64,000 nucleotides of DNA from Halococcus morrhuae DSM 1307 (GTDB taxonomy: Archaea; Halobacteriota; Halobacteria; Halobacteriales; Halococcaceae), in the NCBI RefSeq assembly GCF_000336695.1, contig NZ_AOMC01000109.1, positions 27,340 to 91,339 on the forward strand. Reading direction: 5' to 3'. Below the pieces are notes generated by a model. It saw only the letters and a program-made list of their open reading frames with translations, was not told where the DNA came from and searched no databases. Within the stretch, counting starts at the first letter, position 1; each line of letters starts with the position of its first letter. Positions 36,915 through 45,318 of the stretch are shown here, piece after piece. The translations under genes and the position numbers were made by a program.

Positions 36915-38360
36915 TCAGGCAAACTCACCCACCTCCGCTTCGAGTGCGCGCTCGGCAGCGACGAGCGCCTCGCGACGCTCGGCAAGCTGCTCCCGATCGT
37001 CCTCGATCCCGTCCTCCATCTCGTCGAGCACCGCCGCGACCGCACCGGGTGCGGGACCGCCGACGGAATCACGACTCGCCACGCTCGCCGCCGGATCGAG
37101 CGCCGCCTCGACGGCCTCGCGCTCGACGTACGCCGAGAGCGCGTCGTCGAGTACGTCCTCGGCGGCCGCCCTGACGGCCGCGTAGTCAGCACCCTCCTCG
37201 GCAGCCTGCGCCAGTATCTCGTGGGCAGACCGAAACGGCACGCCGTGCATCGCGAGCAGATCGGCGACGCCGGTCGCGGTCGCGAACCCGTCGCCCGCCG
37301 CCGAAGCCAGCTCGGATTCGTTCCAGGACGCGGTCGCGACCGCACCCGCCGCGACCTCCGTTGCGGGGACGACCGCATCGACGGCGTTCCAGATGTGGGG
37401 CGTCGCCTCCTGGAGATCGCGATTGTACGCCCGAGGCAGCCCCTTGAGCGTCGTCAACAACCCATTGAGGCCGGCGCTCGCGGTCCCGGCGGACGCCCGG
37501 ACGAGTTCGAGCGTGTCGGGGTTCTTCTTCTGGGGCATGATCGACGAGGTCGAAGCGTAGTCGTCGTCGATCTCGACGTACCCATCGGCCGCGAACTCGA
37601 CGAGATCGGTCGCGAGCCCAGAGAGCGTCACCGAGAGGGTCGCCAGCGCGCTCGCCGCCTCGACGAGGAAGTCCCGCGTCGAGACCGCGTCCATCGAGTT
37701 CTCGAGAACCGCATCGAACCCGAGCAGCTCGGCGGTGCGCTCGCGGTCGACGTCGAAGGGCGTGCCCGCGAAGGCCGCCGCGCCGAGCGGCGATCGGTTC
37801 GTCCGGTCGTAGGCCGCACGCAACCGCTCCGTATCGCGTCCGAGCGCTTGCGCATACGACGAGAGGAAATGGCCCACGGTGATGGGCTGGGCAGGCTGGC
37901 GGTGCGTGTAGCCGGGCATCGTCGTTTCCGAATGCGCGCTCGCCTCCTCGACCAGCGCCTCGCGAAGCACGAGCGTCGCCTCGATCGCATCGAGGAGCTC
38001 CTCGCGCAGGCGATACCGGATGCACGTCGCTACCTCGTCGTTGCGGCTTCGTGCGGTGTGCATCCGCCCGCCCTCTTTCCCCGTGCGCTCGATAACTGCC
38101 GTCTCGATGGCGGCGTGGATGTCCTCGCCGTCGAGCGCGTCGTAGCCCGTTTGCTCCACGTCGGCGAGCGCATCGAGGATCGTGCTCGCGCTCTCGTCGT
38201 CGATGATCCCCTGCTCGGCGAGCATCACGACGTGCGCACGGTCGACCGCGAGATCGGCCGCGAACAGCCGCTCGTCCGCGTCCATCGAGGAGAGAAAGCC
38301 ACGGGCGGGGCCGCCGCTGAAGCGCTCGCGGCGCACCACGTCGCCTCCCTCCTCGCTCAT
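36915..38360 (-). CDS. argH: Argininosuccinate lyase
   Basis: A 481-residue fumarase-superfamily lyase that splits argininosuccinate to arginine and fumarate. The signature loop TSSIMPQKKNPD contains the catalytic Ser. Substrate-binding motifs HTARSRNDEV and GYTHRQPAQP with the conserved His are present. It follows argG with one base between stop and start, so the last two steps of the pathway are a two-gene unit. A hairpin lies just after its stop. Confidence 0.96.
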   Translation of the reverse strand: MSEEGGDVVRRERFSGGPARGFLSSMDADERLFAADLAVDRAHVVMLAEQGIIDDESASTILDALADVEQTGYDALDGEDIHAAIETAVIERTGKEGGRMHTARSRNDEVATCIRYRLREELLDAIEATLVLREALVEEASAHSETTMPGYTHRQPAQPITVGHFLSSYAQALGRDTERLRAAYDRTNRSPLGAAAFAGTPFDVDRERTAELLGFDAVLENSMDAVSTRDFLVEAASALATLSVTLSGLATDLVEFAADGYVEIDDDYASTSSIMPQKKNPDTLELVRASAGTASAGLNGLLTTLKGLPRAYNRDLQEATPHIWNAVDAVVPATEVAAGAVATASWNESELASAAGDGFATATGVADLLAMHGVPFRSAHEILAQAAEEGADYAAVRAAAEDVLDDALSAYVEREAVEAALDPAASVASRDSVGGPAPGAVAAVLDEMEDGIEDDREQLAERREALVAAERALEAEVGEFA

Positions 38361-38361
38361 C

Positions 38362-39627
38362 TCAGTCGCCCCCGCTCTCGTCGCTCACGCCGCCGTCGGC
38401 GGCTGCTTCGGGCGTCTCGGCCTCGTCGATGACCTGTCCGGCCAGCCGCGACTGGAAGCCGTGGTACTTCGCCACGCCGGTGGCGTCGTTCTGCTCGATC
38501 CCGCCGCCGACGTCGGCGGTGTTGAACGAGGCTGCCGAGGCCGAATACACGCCGTAGGGACTCTCGCGGCCCACGGGTCTGGCCTGCCCACCTTCGAGTT
38601 TGATCGTGACGGTGCCGGTGACGCGCTCTTGGGTCGAGTCGATGAACCCGTCGAGCGCGTCGACCAGCGGCGCGGCGAGCAGTCCTTCGTAGGCTTTCTC
38701 GGCCCACTCGTGATCGATCTGCGTCTTGAAACTGCGCTCCTCCTTGGTGAGCACGAGCGACTCCAGGGCTTCGTGCGCGTTGAGGAGCACCGTTGCCGCG
38801 GGATGCTCGTAGTTCTCGCGGACTTTGAGCCCGAGCATCCGGTCTTCCATCAGATCGGTGCGTCCAACACCGTGTGCACCAGCGACCGCGTTCAACTGTT
38901 CGATGAGCTCGATCGCACCGGTCTTCTCACCGTCGAGCGCAACCGGACGCCCCTCCGCGAACTCGATTTCGAGCAGTTCGCTTCCGCCCTCGGGAGGCTG
39001 TGTCCAGTCGTAGATCTCCTCCGGGGGGACGTAGGAGGGCTCTTCGAGGTCCGACCCCTCGACCGAGCGGCTCCAGAGGTTGGTGTCGATGCTCCACGCG
39101 CCGCCGTCGCCACCCTCGACAGGGAGATCACGCACGGCGGCGTACTCCTGCTCGGCCTCGCGGGTGAGTCCGAGCTCGCGCACCGGTGCGATCACGTCGA
39201 GATCGGAGGCGCGCCACACGGTCTCGAAGCGGAGCTGGTCGTTGCCCTTGCCCGTACAGCCGTGAGCGAGCGCCGAGCAGTCGTTTTCGAGGGCGGTGTC
39301 AAGGATCGCCTCGGCAATCACGGGTCTGGCGAGCGCCGTCCCGAGGGGGTAGCCCTGATAGGTGGCGTTCGCGCGGACGGCGTCGAGGCACGTCTCGGCG
39401 AAGGCCTCGCGCGCGTCGATCACGTGATGTTCGAGATCGAGCGCGGCGGCGGTCGCCTCGGCCTCGTCGAACTCGGCCTCGGGCTGGCCGACGTCGACGG
39501 TGACGCCGACGACCTCGTCGAAGCCGTACTCCTCTTCGAGGATCGGGACGCAAACGGTCGTGTCGAGCCCGCCGGAGAAGGCGAGTGCGATGCGGTCGGA
39601 ATCGGCTGTGGATGTCGTATCTGTCAT
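38362..39627 (-). CDS. argG: Argininosuccinate synthase
   Basis: A 421-residue N-type ATP pyrophosphatase that condenses citrulline and aspartate. The PP-loop ALAFSGGLDTTV is near residues 11-22, and the conserved HGCTGKGNDQLRFE block near 125-140. The ATG starts a typical N-terminus after ten variable residues. A 63-base leader with inverted repeats is likely. The C-terminal 30 residues are acidic and low-complexity. It is first in the argG-argH unit. Confidence 0.96.
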   Translation of the reverse strand: MTDTTSTADSDRIALAFSGGLDTTVCVPILEEEYGFDEVVGVTVDVGQPEAEFDEAEATAAALDLEHHVIDAREAFAETCLDAVRANATYQGYPLGTALARPVIAEAILDTALENDCSALAHGCTGKGNDQLRFETVWRASDLDVIAPVRELGLTREAEQEYAAVRDLPVEGGDGGAWSIDTNLWSRSVEGSDLEEPSYVPPEEIYDWTQPPEGGSELLEIEFAEGRPVALDGEKTGAIELIEQLNAVAGAHGVGRTDLMEDRMLGLKVRENYEHPAATVLLNAHEALESLVLTKEERSFKTQIDHEWAEKAYEGLLAAPLVDALDGFIDSTQERVTGTVTIKLEGGQARPVGRESPYGVYSASAASFNTADVGGGIEQNDATGVAKYHGFQSRLAGQVIDEAETPEAAADGGVSDESGGD

Positions 39628-39643
39628 CTGGTGTGGTAGTGAT

Positions 39644-39725
39644 GGTTCGTCCAGCGAACCCTTCGGGTAGGCTGGAGAGCGTATCGGATCGGTTGGAGAG
39701 AAGTGTATGCGGGCCTAAAGGCCCG
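39644..39725 (-). promoter_or_regulatory. argG leader and palindromic promoter region
   Basis: Two perfect inverted repeats lie upstream of argG: GGTTCG (39644-39649) with CGAACC (39655-39660), spacer 5, in the probable leader. Further out, CGGGCC (39710-39715) with GGCCCG (39720-39725) flanks TTTA on the minus strand, which could be the TATA element itself. These are candidate control sites for arginine synthesis. Confidence 0.4.
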
Positions 39726-39815
39726 GTCGTCGCGGTCGGAGCGCCCACGCGCCGGCGGTCGAAAACGAGCCGGCGTCGTGTGTCCGCGTCATATGCAGCC
39801 TGTGGATGGCCGCCC

Positions 39816-39823
39816 TATTAAAT
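39816..39823 (+). promoter_or_regulatory. TATA box for the gene at 39892
   Basis: TATTAAAT on the plus strand lies about 70 bp before the GTG at 39892, implying a leader of about 45 nt. The remaining part of the 264-bp gap holds only the argG control region. Confidence 0.45.
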
Positions 39824-39891
39824 GCTTCCGGCTCGGCAACGCTTGCACCGCCGACCACCACGGTCATTCCGCTCGCTCCCCTCTCGCGAAC

Positions 39892-40395
39892 GTGTTCAGC
39901 CTCAACGTCCCGGCTCCCGGACGAGTGAAACGCCTCGCGGCGACACTCCATCCCCGGCTTGCAGGGTTCGAGCGCGTGCGCGAGCGCCACTCGCTGGTCT
40001 GCAAGCGCTTCGAGTCCGAGGACTACGCCCATCTCTCCGAGCGCGTTCGGCGGGTACTCGACGGGACGACATCGATCGAAGCGCGCGTGACGGGTATCGA
40101 ACTCTTCGAGGAGCCCGTTCGTGGTCCCGGGCCGGTGGTCTATCTCGCCGTTGCGAGTCCGGGACTCGTGGCGATCCACGAGCGCCTCGTCGATACCTTC
40201 GGCGCGATCGCCGACCTCGAAGGCGAGGCGTACGTCCCGCACATCACCCTCGCCCGTGGGGGGAGCGTCGATCGTGCCGAAGCGCTCCGTTCGCGCACCG
40301 TCGACCCGATCGAGTGGTCGATTTCCGAACTCCGATTTTACGATGCGACCCACGACGAGCGCGCTGGAACCCTCTCGCTGCCGGTATCGTACTGA
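39892..40395 (+). CDS. 2'-5' RNA ligase family (phosphoesterase 2H-like) protein
   Basis: A 167-residue member of the 2H phosphoesterase/2'-5' RNA ligase superfamily, which opens cyclic phosphates or joins RNA ends. The second catalytic motif HITL is clear (about residue 119). The first, expected as HxT, reads HSLVCKRF near residue 33, so it deviates. The GTG start is chosen because FSLNVPAPGRV begins the family fold. The upstream frame is not protein-like. It converges on the next gene, with an A-rich tract between. The natural substrate is unknown. Confidence 0.75.
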   Translation: MFSLNVPAPGRVKRLAATLHPRLAGFERVRERHSLVCKRFESEDYAHLSERVRRVLDGTTSIEARVTGIELFEEPVRGPGPVVYLAVASPGLVAIHERLVDTFGAIADLEGEAYVPHITLARGGSVDRAEALRSRTVDPIEWSISELRFYDATHDERAGTLSLPVSY

Positions 40396-40404
40396 AAAAA
40401 AAAA
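40395..40404 (-). terminator. Ten-base T-run after the small gene at 40407
   Basis: A run of ten A on the plus strand is ten T on the minus strand, two bases beyond the stop of the 40407-40577 gene. Oligo-T alone terminates archaeal RNA polymerase. A tract of this length is exceptional in this GC-rich window. Confidence 0.65.
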
Positions 40405-40406
40405 GT

Positions 40407-40577
40407 TTACTGCCAGTCGGCGAGCGTGGCTGCCTCGGCGAGCGGGAGCGAAAGCCAGGCGTCGTCCCGCGAGATATCGGCGATGACGAACCGCTCGACG
40501 CTACCGTCATCGTCGACCGAGCTCATGACGTCCTCCGCGGAGCCGGCTGTCGCCACAGCGGCCGTATCTGGCGTCAT
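40407..40577 (-). CDS. Small acidic protein, unknown
   Basis: A 56-residue soluble acidic protein (MTPDTAAVATAGSAEDVMSS ... EAATLADWQ). The pattern VERFVIADISRDDAWLSLPL suggests a short beta-hairpin fold, as in small haloarchaeal proteins of unknown function. The start is fixed by a strong TATA box 23-32 bp upstream; an in-frame upstream Met at 40655 would lie before it. It is a single gene ended by a T-run. Confidence 0.7.
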   Translation of the reverse strand: MTPDTAAVATAGSAEDVMSSVDDDGSVERFVIADISRDDAWLSLPLAEAATLADWQ

Positions 40578-40599
40578 ACTATGTGAGTACATACCAACG

Positions 40600-40609
40600 A
40601 TATATAAAT
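40600..40609 (-). promoter_or_regulatory. Strong TATA box of the gene at 40407-40577
   Basis: Minus-strand AATTTATATA lies 23-32 bp upstream of the ATG at 40577, consistent with a leaderless mRNA. Confidence 0.7.
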
Positions 40610-40720
40610 TCACCGGACTGTGGTAACGACACTGCCGGACGGCAGTTCCCGTCATCGTCGTTCACATCACGACGATAATGTAAAACAACGGCGTCGAAGT
40701 TGGGCGAAGCGTTAACACAA

Positions 40721-40730
40721 AACTTATGCG
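40721..40730 (+). promoter_or_regulatory. TATA box of the oligopeptide SBP gene
   Basis: AACTTATGCG lies 27-36 bp before the ATG at 40757. Confidence 0.55.
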
Positions 40731-40756
40731 CATACGGCAAAGCTTCACTAACTGGA

Positions 40757-42640
40757 ATGAGAGACGATAACAGCCAGACGCGACGTCGTTTCCTGAAAAC
40801 GACCGGTGGTGCGGCGGGGGCGCTCGCGCTCGCCGGCTGTACGGGTGGCGGCGGAGGGAACGACTCCGGCGGCAACGGTTCCGGTGGTAACGGGAGCGGT
40901 GGTGCCAACGGCTCGGGTGGCAACGGGAGCAGCCAGCAGACCCAACAGAACATCGAGGCCGACCCCTCGAAGGTGCTCCAGCGGATCAACAGCACTATCA
41001 CCACGTTCGACCCGATCGAGGCGACCGACGAGGCCAGCGGCTACGTCAATCAGCAGCTCTACGACATGCTGATGAACTACCCGGACGGGAAAGCCGACCC
41101 GAAAAAGGGCCTCGCCAAGAGTTTCGAGCTCTCCGACGACAACACGACCTACACGTTCACGCTGAAGGACGCGACGTTCCACAACGGCGATACGGTCACG
41201 GCACAGGACGTCGTCTACTCCTGGGAACGACTCGCGGCCTCCTCCAGCTCGAAACGAGCGTACTTCATTCTCGATTCGCTCGGTGTCAAACACGAAACGA
41301 CGACGCAGGACGGCGAGGAGACGTACAAACCCGGCTCGCTCGCACTCAACGCCAAGGACGAGAAGACCCTCGAAGTCACGCTCTCGGCCCCGTTCCACGC
41401 GGCCCAGGAGATGATGGCCTACAACTCCTTTGCCGTGCTGCCCGAGGGGTACGTCGGCGATATCGAGGGCTACGACGGCGAAGTATCCCAGCAGAAGCTC
41501 TCCACCAGCGACCCGGTCGGTGCCGGTCCGTTCAAACTCAAGGAGTGGAACTCGGGCACCGCGGCCGAAGTCGAACGGTTCGACGACTACCACGGCGGGA
41601 AGGCCTCCGTCGCGGGCGTTCACTGGCAGATCATCGAGAAGGCATCGCCGAAATACAACTACTCGATGAACAAGAACTCCGATGTCTTCGAGATCCCGAC
41701 CTCCCAGTACGACCCGAGCAAGGTCAACGTCCAGCGCGGCCCCGACGACCTCGGGCGGGAGTTCGGTACCTACGGGAAGGTCCGCAACGGTTCGACGCTC
41801 CAGTATCTCGCGGTTCCCGAGATCAACACCTACTACGTCGGATTCAACATGGCGAAGGTGCCGAAGCCGGTACGACAGGCCTTCGCCTACGCCGCGAACC
41901 AGCAGCAGTTGACCAAACAGGTGTTCAAGGGCCGCGGCGTCCCCGCCTATCACCACACGCCGAAATCGATCTATCCCGGTGGCGGTGCGAAGGCCTACGA
42001 CAAACACGCCAAACAGAACTATCCCTACGGCTACAACAAGAGCCAGCTCCAGAAGGCCCAGAAGGTCATGAAGGACGCGGGCTACGGCCCGAACAACCGC
42101 TTCACCGTCCAGTGGACCCAGTATCAGGACGACTCGTGGCTCTCGCTCGGCAAGCTGTTCCGCGATCAGCTGTCGAGCGCGTTCATCGACATGCAGATCC
42201 AGCAGACCCCGTTCGCGACCCTCACCGAGCGCGGTCGCAGCGGCAAACTCGAGGTCTACACGCTCGGCTGGATCGCCGACTGGCCGGCCCCGGACAACTT
42301 CCTCCAGCTGCTCAACCCGCCACAGACCGACACGTCCTCCGACGCGCCGCTGTCGTACATCAACTGGAAGCCGGAGAACGGCGACGCAGCAAAGCAGGCA
42401 TCCAAGGCGTACGAGGCGGTCTCGAACAACCAGGCACCGACGAAGCAGGCACAGCAGGCCCGCAACAAGGCCTACGTCAACATGGAGGAGGCCAACTGGG
42501 AGGACGTCGGCTTCCTGCCGCTCTACCACAGTCTCGGTGAACGCTTCGCGTACAACTGGGTCGACATTCCGCCGTACGGCGGGATGGGCGACAGCCGCCA
42601 GATGTACAACGACGTGAAGATCGCGAAGCAGCGTCAGTAA
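40757..42640 (+). CDS. Dipeptide/oligopeptide ABC transporter substrate-binding lipoprotein
   Basis: A 627-residue family 5 extracellular solute-binding protein. A twin-arginine signal (TRRRFLK, from residue 8) ends in a lipobox with Cys28 (LAGC), followed by a Gly/Ser/Asn linker (about 29-57) typical of haloarchaeal surface lipoproteins. The family core runs from about 65 to 620 (TFDPIEATDEASGYVNQQLY; FTLKDATFHNGDTVTAQDVV). It captures peptides or similar solutes for the permease genes downstream. A stem-loop directly after the stop, then a fresh promoter before the permease, suggests that this gene is expressed more than the rest. Confidence 0.92.
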   Translation: MRDDNSQTRRRFLKTTGGAAGALALAGCTGGGGGNDSGGNGSGGNGSGGANGSGGNGSSQQTQQNIEADPSKVLQRINSTITTFDPIEATDEASGYVNQQLYDMLMNYPDGKADPKKGLAKSFELSDDNTTYTFTLKDATFHNGDTVTAQDVVYSWERLAASSSSKRAYFILDSLGVKHETTTQDGEETYKPGSLALNAKDEKTLEVTLSAPFHAAQEMMAYNSFAVLPEGYVGDIEGYDGEVSQQKLSTSDPVGAGPFKLKEWNSGTAAEVERFDDYHGGKASVAGVHWQIIEKASPKYNYSMNKNSDVFEIPTSQYDPSKVNVQRGPDDLGREFGTYGKVRNGSTLQYLAVPEINTYYVGFNMAKVPKPVRQAFAYAANQQQLTKQVFKGRGVPAYHHTPKSIYPGGGAKAYDKHAKQNYPYGYNKSQLQKAQKVMKDAGYGPNNRFTVQWTQYQDDSWLSLGKLFRDQLSSAFIDMQIQQTPFATLTERGRSGKLEVYTLGWIADWPAPDNFLQLLNPPQTDTSSDAPLSYINWKPENGDAAKQASKAYEAVSNNQAPTKQAQQARNKAYVNMEEANWEDVGFLPLYHSLGERFAYNWVDIPPYGGMGDSRQMYNDVKIAKQRQ

Positions 42641-42664
42641 CCACACCCTTCACGGTGTGTGGTT
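42639..42664 (+). terminator. Stem-loop after the SBP gene
   Basis: AACCACAC (42639-42646) pairs perfectly with GTGTGGTT (42657-42664) around a 10-base loop, beginning at the SBP stop codon. It probably stabilises the SBP mRNA end or causes partial termination before the permease genes. Confidence 0.5.
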
Positions 42665-42723
42665 TGCAGTTCCGATGTTCGGTGGTGATCGATCGCGCCG
42701 AGAGCCGTCCGAACGTAACCGAA

Positions 42724-42796
42724 AACTATAATGAATCCACATCACATACGAACGTGCAGCATGAGAGCTAGTTTCGCGGTGAGTACTGCCCCATGA
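42724..42796 (+). promoter_or_regulatory. Second promoter and leader mini-ORF before the permease genes
   Basis: The TATA box ACTATAATG (42725-42733) predicts a transcript from about 42755. Five or six bases later starts an 11-codon frame, MRASFAVSTAP (42761-42796), whose TGA overlaps the permease ATG (42793-42795). The mini-ORF is thus nearly leaderless and coupled to the permease by an ATGA overlap. Confidence 0.45.
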
Positions 42797-43854
42797 GTCG
42801 CTGGAGCTACTTCCTCCGGCGGCTCGTGCTCTCGATCCCGGTCATCCTCTTCGGGACGACGATCGTCTTCATGCTCGTCCGTCTGGGACCGATCGACCCG
42901 GCGGCGGCGATCGTCGGCATGGGCAACCCGCAGGGGATCGAACGGATCCGTGAACAGCTCGGTTTGACACAGCCACTCTGGCAGCAGTATATCGACTTCA
43001 TGATCAACATGTTCACCCTCGATCTCGGCCAGTCGTGGGTGATCCAGCCCGGCCGGGACGCCTACAGCCTCGTCGCGAGCTACGCGCCCCGGACGATCTG
43101 GCTCGGCTTCTGGTCGGTCGTCATCGCGCTGTTCATCGGCATCCCGCTCGGCTTCTACGCCGGGCTCAACCCGAACACGGGCGGGGACTACTTCGCCTCG
43201 TTCGGCGGGATCGTCTGGCGGGCGATGCCGAACTTCTGGCTGGCGATCCTCCTCGTGAGCGTGCTCGTCCAGTCCCAGGACCTCCTCTTCGGCTTCAACT
43301 GGTCGAACTGGCTCGTCACGACCGATATCCTCTCGCCACCGAACTTACGATTCCTCTCGACCCCGCTCGAAGCCATCACGAACCCGATCGACTGGTGGGT
43401 TTCGACCGGCGCGAACGGCTCGTTCCTCGCGGCGCTGAAACAGATCGCGCCCGCGGCGATCGTGCTCGGATCGGCCTCGATGGGCAACGAGATGCGCATC
43501 GGTCGTACCGCGATTCTGGAGACGATCAACTCCGACTACGTCGAGACGGCGCGCGCAAAGGGTGTTTCGGGGCGCAGCCTCATCTGGAAACACGTCTTCC
43601 GCAATGCGCTGATCCCGCTGGTACCGATCATCACCGGTGAGGCATTCCTCCTGGTCGGTGGATCGGTGCTCGTCGAGACGGTGTTCGCCATCAACGGGAT
43701 CGGCTATCTGTTCTATCAGGCAGCGCTCAACGCTGATCTCCCGCTGCTGGGTGCGCTGATGTTCATCTTCATCCTGATCACCGTCTTCACGAACATCCTC
43801 CAGGATCTGCTGTACACGCTGATCGACCCGCGCGTCGGCTACGAAAGCGAGTAA
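42793..43854 (+). CDS. Oligopeptide ABC transporter permease (DppB-like)
   Basis: A 353-residue inner membrane permease with about six helices. The N-terminal DppB/OppB block (YFLRRLVLSIPVILFGTT) and the cytoplasmic EAA loop (ARAKGVSGRSLIWKHVFRNA, about 254-275), which docks the ATPases, are visible. It lies three bases before the second permease gene. With that protein it forms the channel of the importer whose SBP gene is 150 bp upstream. Confidence 0.92.
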   Translation: MSRWSYFLRRLVLSIPVILFGTTIVFMLVRLGPIDPAAAIVGMGNPQGIERIREQLGLTQPLWQQYIDFMINMFTLDLGQSWVIQPGRDAYSLVASYAPRTIWLGFWSVVIALFIGIPLGFYAGLNPNTGGDYFASFGGIVWRAMPNFWLAILLVSVLVQSQDLLFGFNWSNWLVTTDILSPPNLRFLSTPLEAITNPIDWWVSTGANGSFLAALKQIAPAAIVLGSASMGNEMRIGRTAILETINSDYVETARAKGVSGRSLIWKHVFRNALIPLVPIITGEAFLLVGGSVLVETVFAINGIGYLFYQAALNADLPLLGALMFIFILITVFTNILQDLLYTLIDPRVGYESE

Positions 43855-43857
43855 TCC

Positions 43858-45318
43858 ATGAGTGAGACACAATCCGACGAAGAAGTACCGCTCCGAGACC
43901 GCATCGCGGCGAACCCGCGTCCGGCGCTGCAGTGGCTCGCCGGTGCGATCGTCCTGCTGGCCGTCGAGTTCGGCGCGTTCATCGGCGTCATCATCCAGCT
44001 CGCGTTGACGGTGGTCCGCCTGCTCCCATCGAACCCGGGGGCGGCCGCGCTCGCGAGCGCCGGTGAGGCCGCCGAGTCGATCCCGACGCTGCTCACGCGC
44101 GGTCTCATCCCGAACCAGGGCTATCAGACCGCGAGCGGCGAGTGGATGGGGACGTTCCTCGGACTGGAGCCGGCGTACGCGTGGCTGTTGCGGGTCGTCC
44201 TCATCTACGCCTACGCGTTCGTCTGGCTCGGCTGGTTCTGGGTCGGCTACCGCTGGTTCCGCGATCACTACCGGTACGCCGACTGGACGCCACGGGACGA
44301 CGTCGTCGACCGGCTGCGCTCCCATCGATGGGGTCAGTTCGGCTTCGTGCTCGTGCTCGCTTTCTTCGTGTTGGCGCTGTTCGCGCCGGCGCTCGGCCCG
44401 ACGACCGTCGACGCGAACATCCAGAGTCCCTACACGCATTACACGAAATACTACGACGACGAGATCGAGTCGGTCTCGAACGTCACCGTCGGCACCGCGA
44501 ATCTCGGCTCGACCTCGCAGGGGGCCGGCGGCGAGAACGTCGGTCCGTGGAGCTACGACGACTACGGACGGTTCCATCCGTTCGGGACGCTCACAGATGG
44601 AAAGGACCTCTTCACGTTCATGGCGGCGGGGGCGCGTATCTCGCTGATGATCGGGCTCGTCTCTCTGATGATCGCGGGCTTCATCGCCACCGCGCTCGCC
44701 ATGCTGACGGCCTACTACAAGGGTCTCGCCGATCTCGCGGCGGTCATCACTAGCGACTCGATCCAGTCGCTGCCCGTCCTGTTGGTGTTGATCCTTGCCT
44801 CCGCGGTCTTCGGCAACACGTGGATCGCGAACCTCTACAACGGGGCGGTACTGCTGATAGCGATCTTCTCGGTCACGTACTGGCCCTTCTTCTGGCGGGC
44901 GCTCCGCGGTCCGGCGCTCCAGATCTCCGAACAGGAGTGGATCGACGCCGCAAAGAGTTTCGGCCAGAAGCCACGAGTCATCATGCAAAAACACATGTTC
45001 CCCTACGTCGTCGGCTACCTGCTGATCTACGCATCGCTGACGCTCGGCGGCATCATCATCGCCGTCGCGGGACTGTCGTATCTCGGTCTCGGCATCACGC
45101 CGCCGACACCCGAGTGGGGGCGGGCGATCTCCGCCGGCCAGCCCTATGTGGCGACCGCCTCGTGGCATATCTCGCTGATCCCGGGCATCATGATCACGCT
45201 CATCGTCGTCGGGTTCAACGCGCTCGGTGACGGCATCCGCGACGCGCTCGATCCGCAGAGCGAGGGTGGCGAGGAGACCGGTGGCGAGGCCGCCGTCGCC
45301 GGAGGTGGTGGCGCATGA
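43858..45318 (+). CDS. Oligopeptide ABC transporter permease, extended (DppC-like)
   Basis: A 486-residue permease, well above the about 300 residues usual for DppC. The C-terminal half (about 255-480) is a standard permease domain with the EAA loop (DAAKSFGQKPRVIMQKHMFP). The N-terminal 150 residues add two to three hydrophobic segments (about 20-50 and 108-130, plus the normal first helix at 160-180). A periplasmic insertion (about 181-250) precedes the core. Its ATGA overlap with the ATPase gene suggests coupled synthesis. Confidence 0.9.
   Translation: MSETQSDEEVPLRDRIAANPRPALQWLAGAIVLLAVEFGAFIGVIIQLALTVVRLLPSNPGAAALASAGEAAESIPTLLTRGLIPNQGYQTASGEWMGTFLGLEPAYAWLLRVVLIYAYAFVWLGWFWVGYRWFRDHYRYADWTPRDDVVDRLRSHRWGQFGFVLVLAFFVLALFAPALGPTTVDANIQSPYTHYTKYYDDEIESVSNVTVGTANLGSTSQGAGGENVGPWSYDDYGRFHPFGTLTDGKDLFTFMAAGARISLMIGLVSLMIAGFIATALAMLTAYYKGLADLAAVITSDSIQSLPVLLVLILASAVFGNTWIANLYNGAVLLIAIFSVTYWPFFWRALRGPALQISEQEWIDAAKSFGQKPRVIMQKHMFPYVVGYLLIYASLTLGGIIIAVAGLSYLGLGITPPTPEWGRAISAGQPYVATASWHISLIPGIMITLIVVGFNALGDGIRDALDPQSEGGEETGGEAAVAGGGGA

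Noticed and set aside
43345..45168. A 607-codon antisense frame across the two permease genes
   Set aside because: Same GC effect; its product is a low-complexity Arg/Asp/Glu string and it has no promoter.
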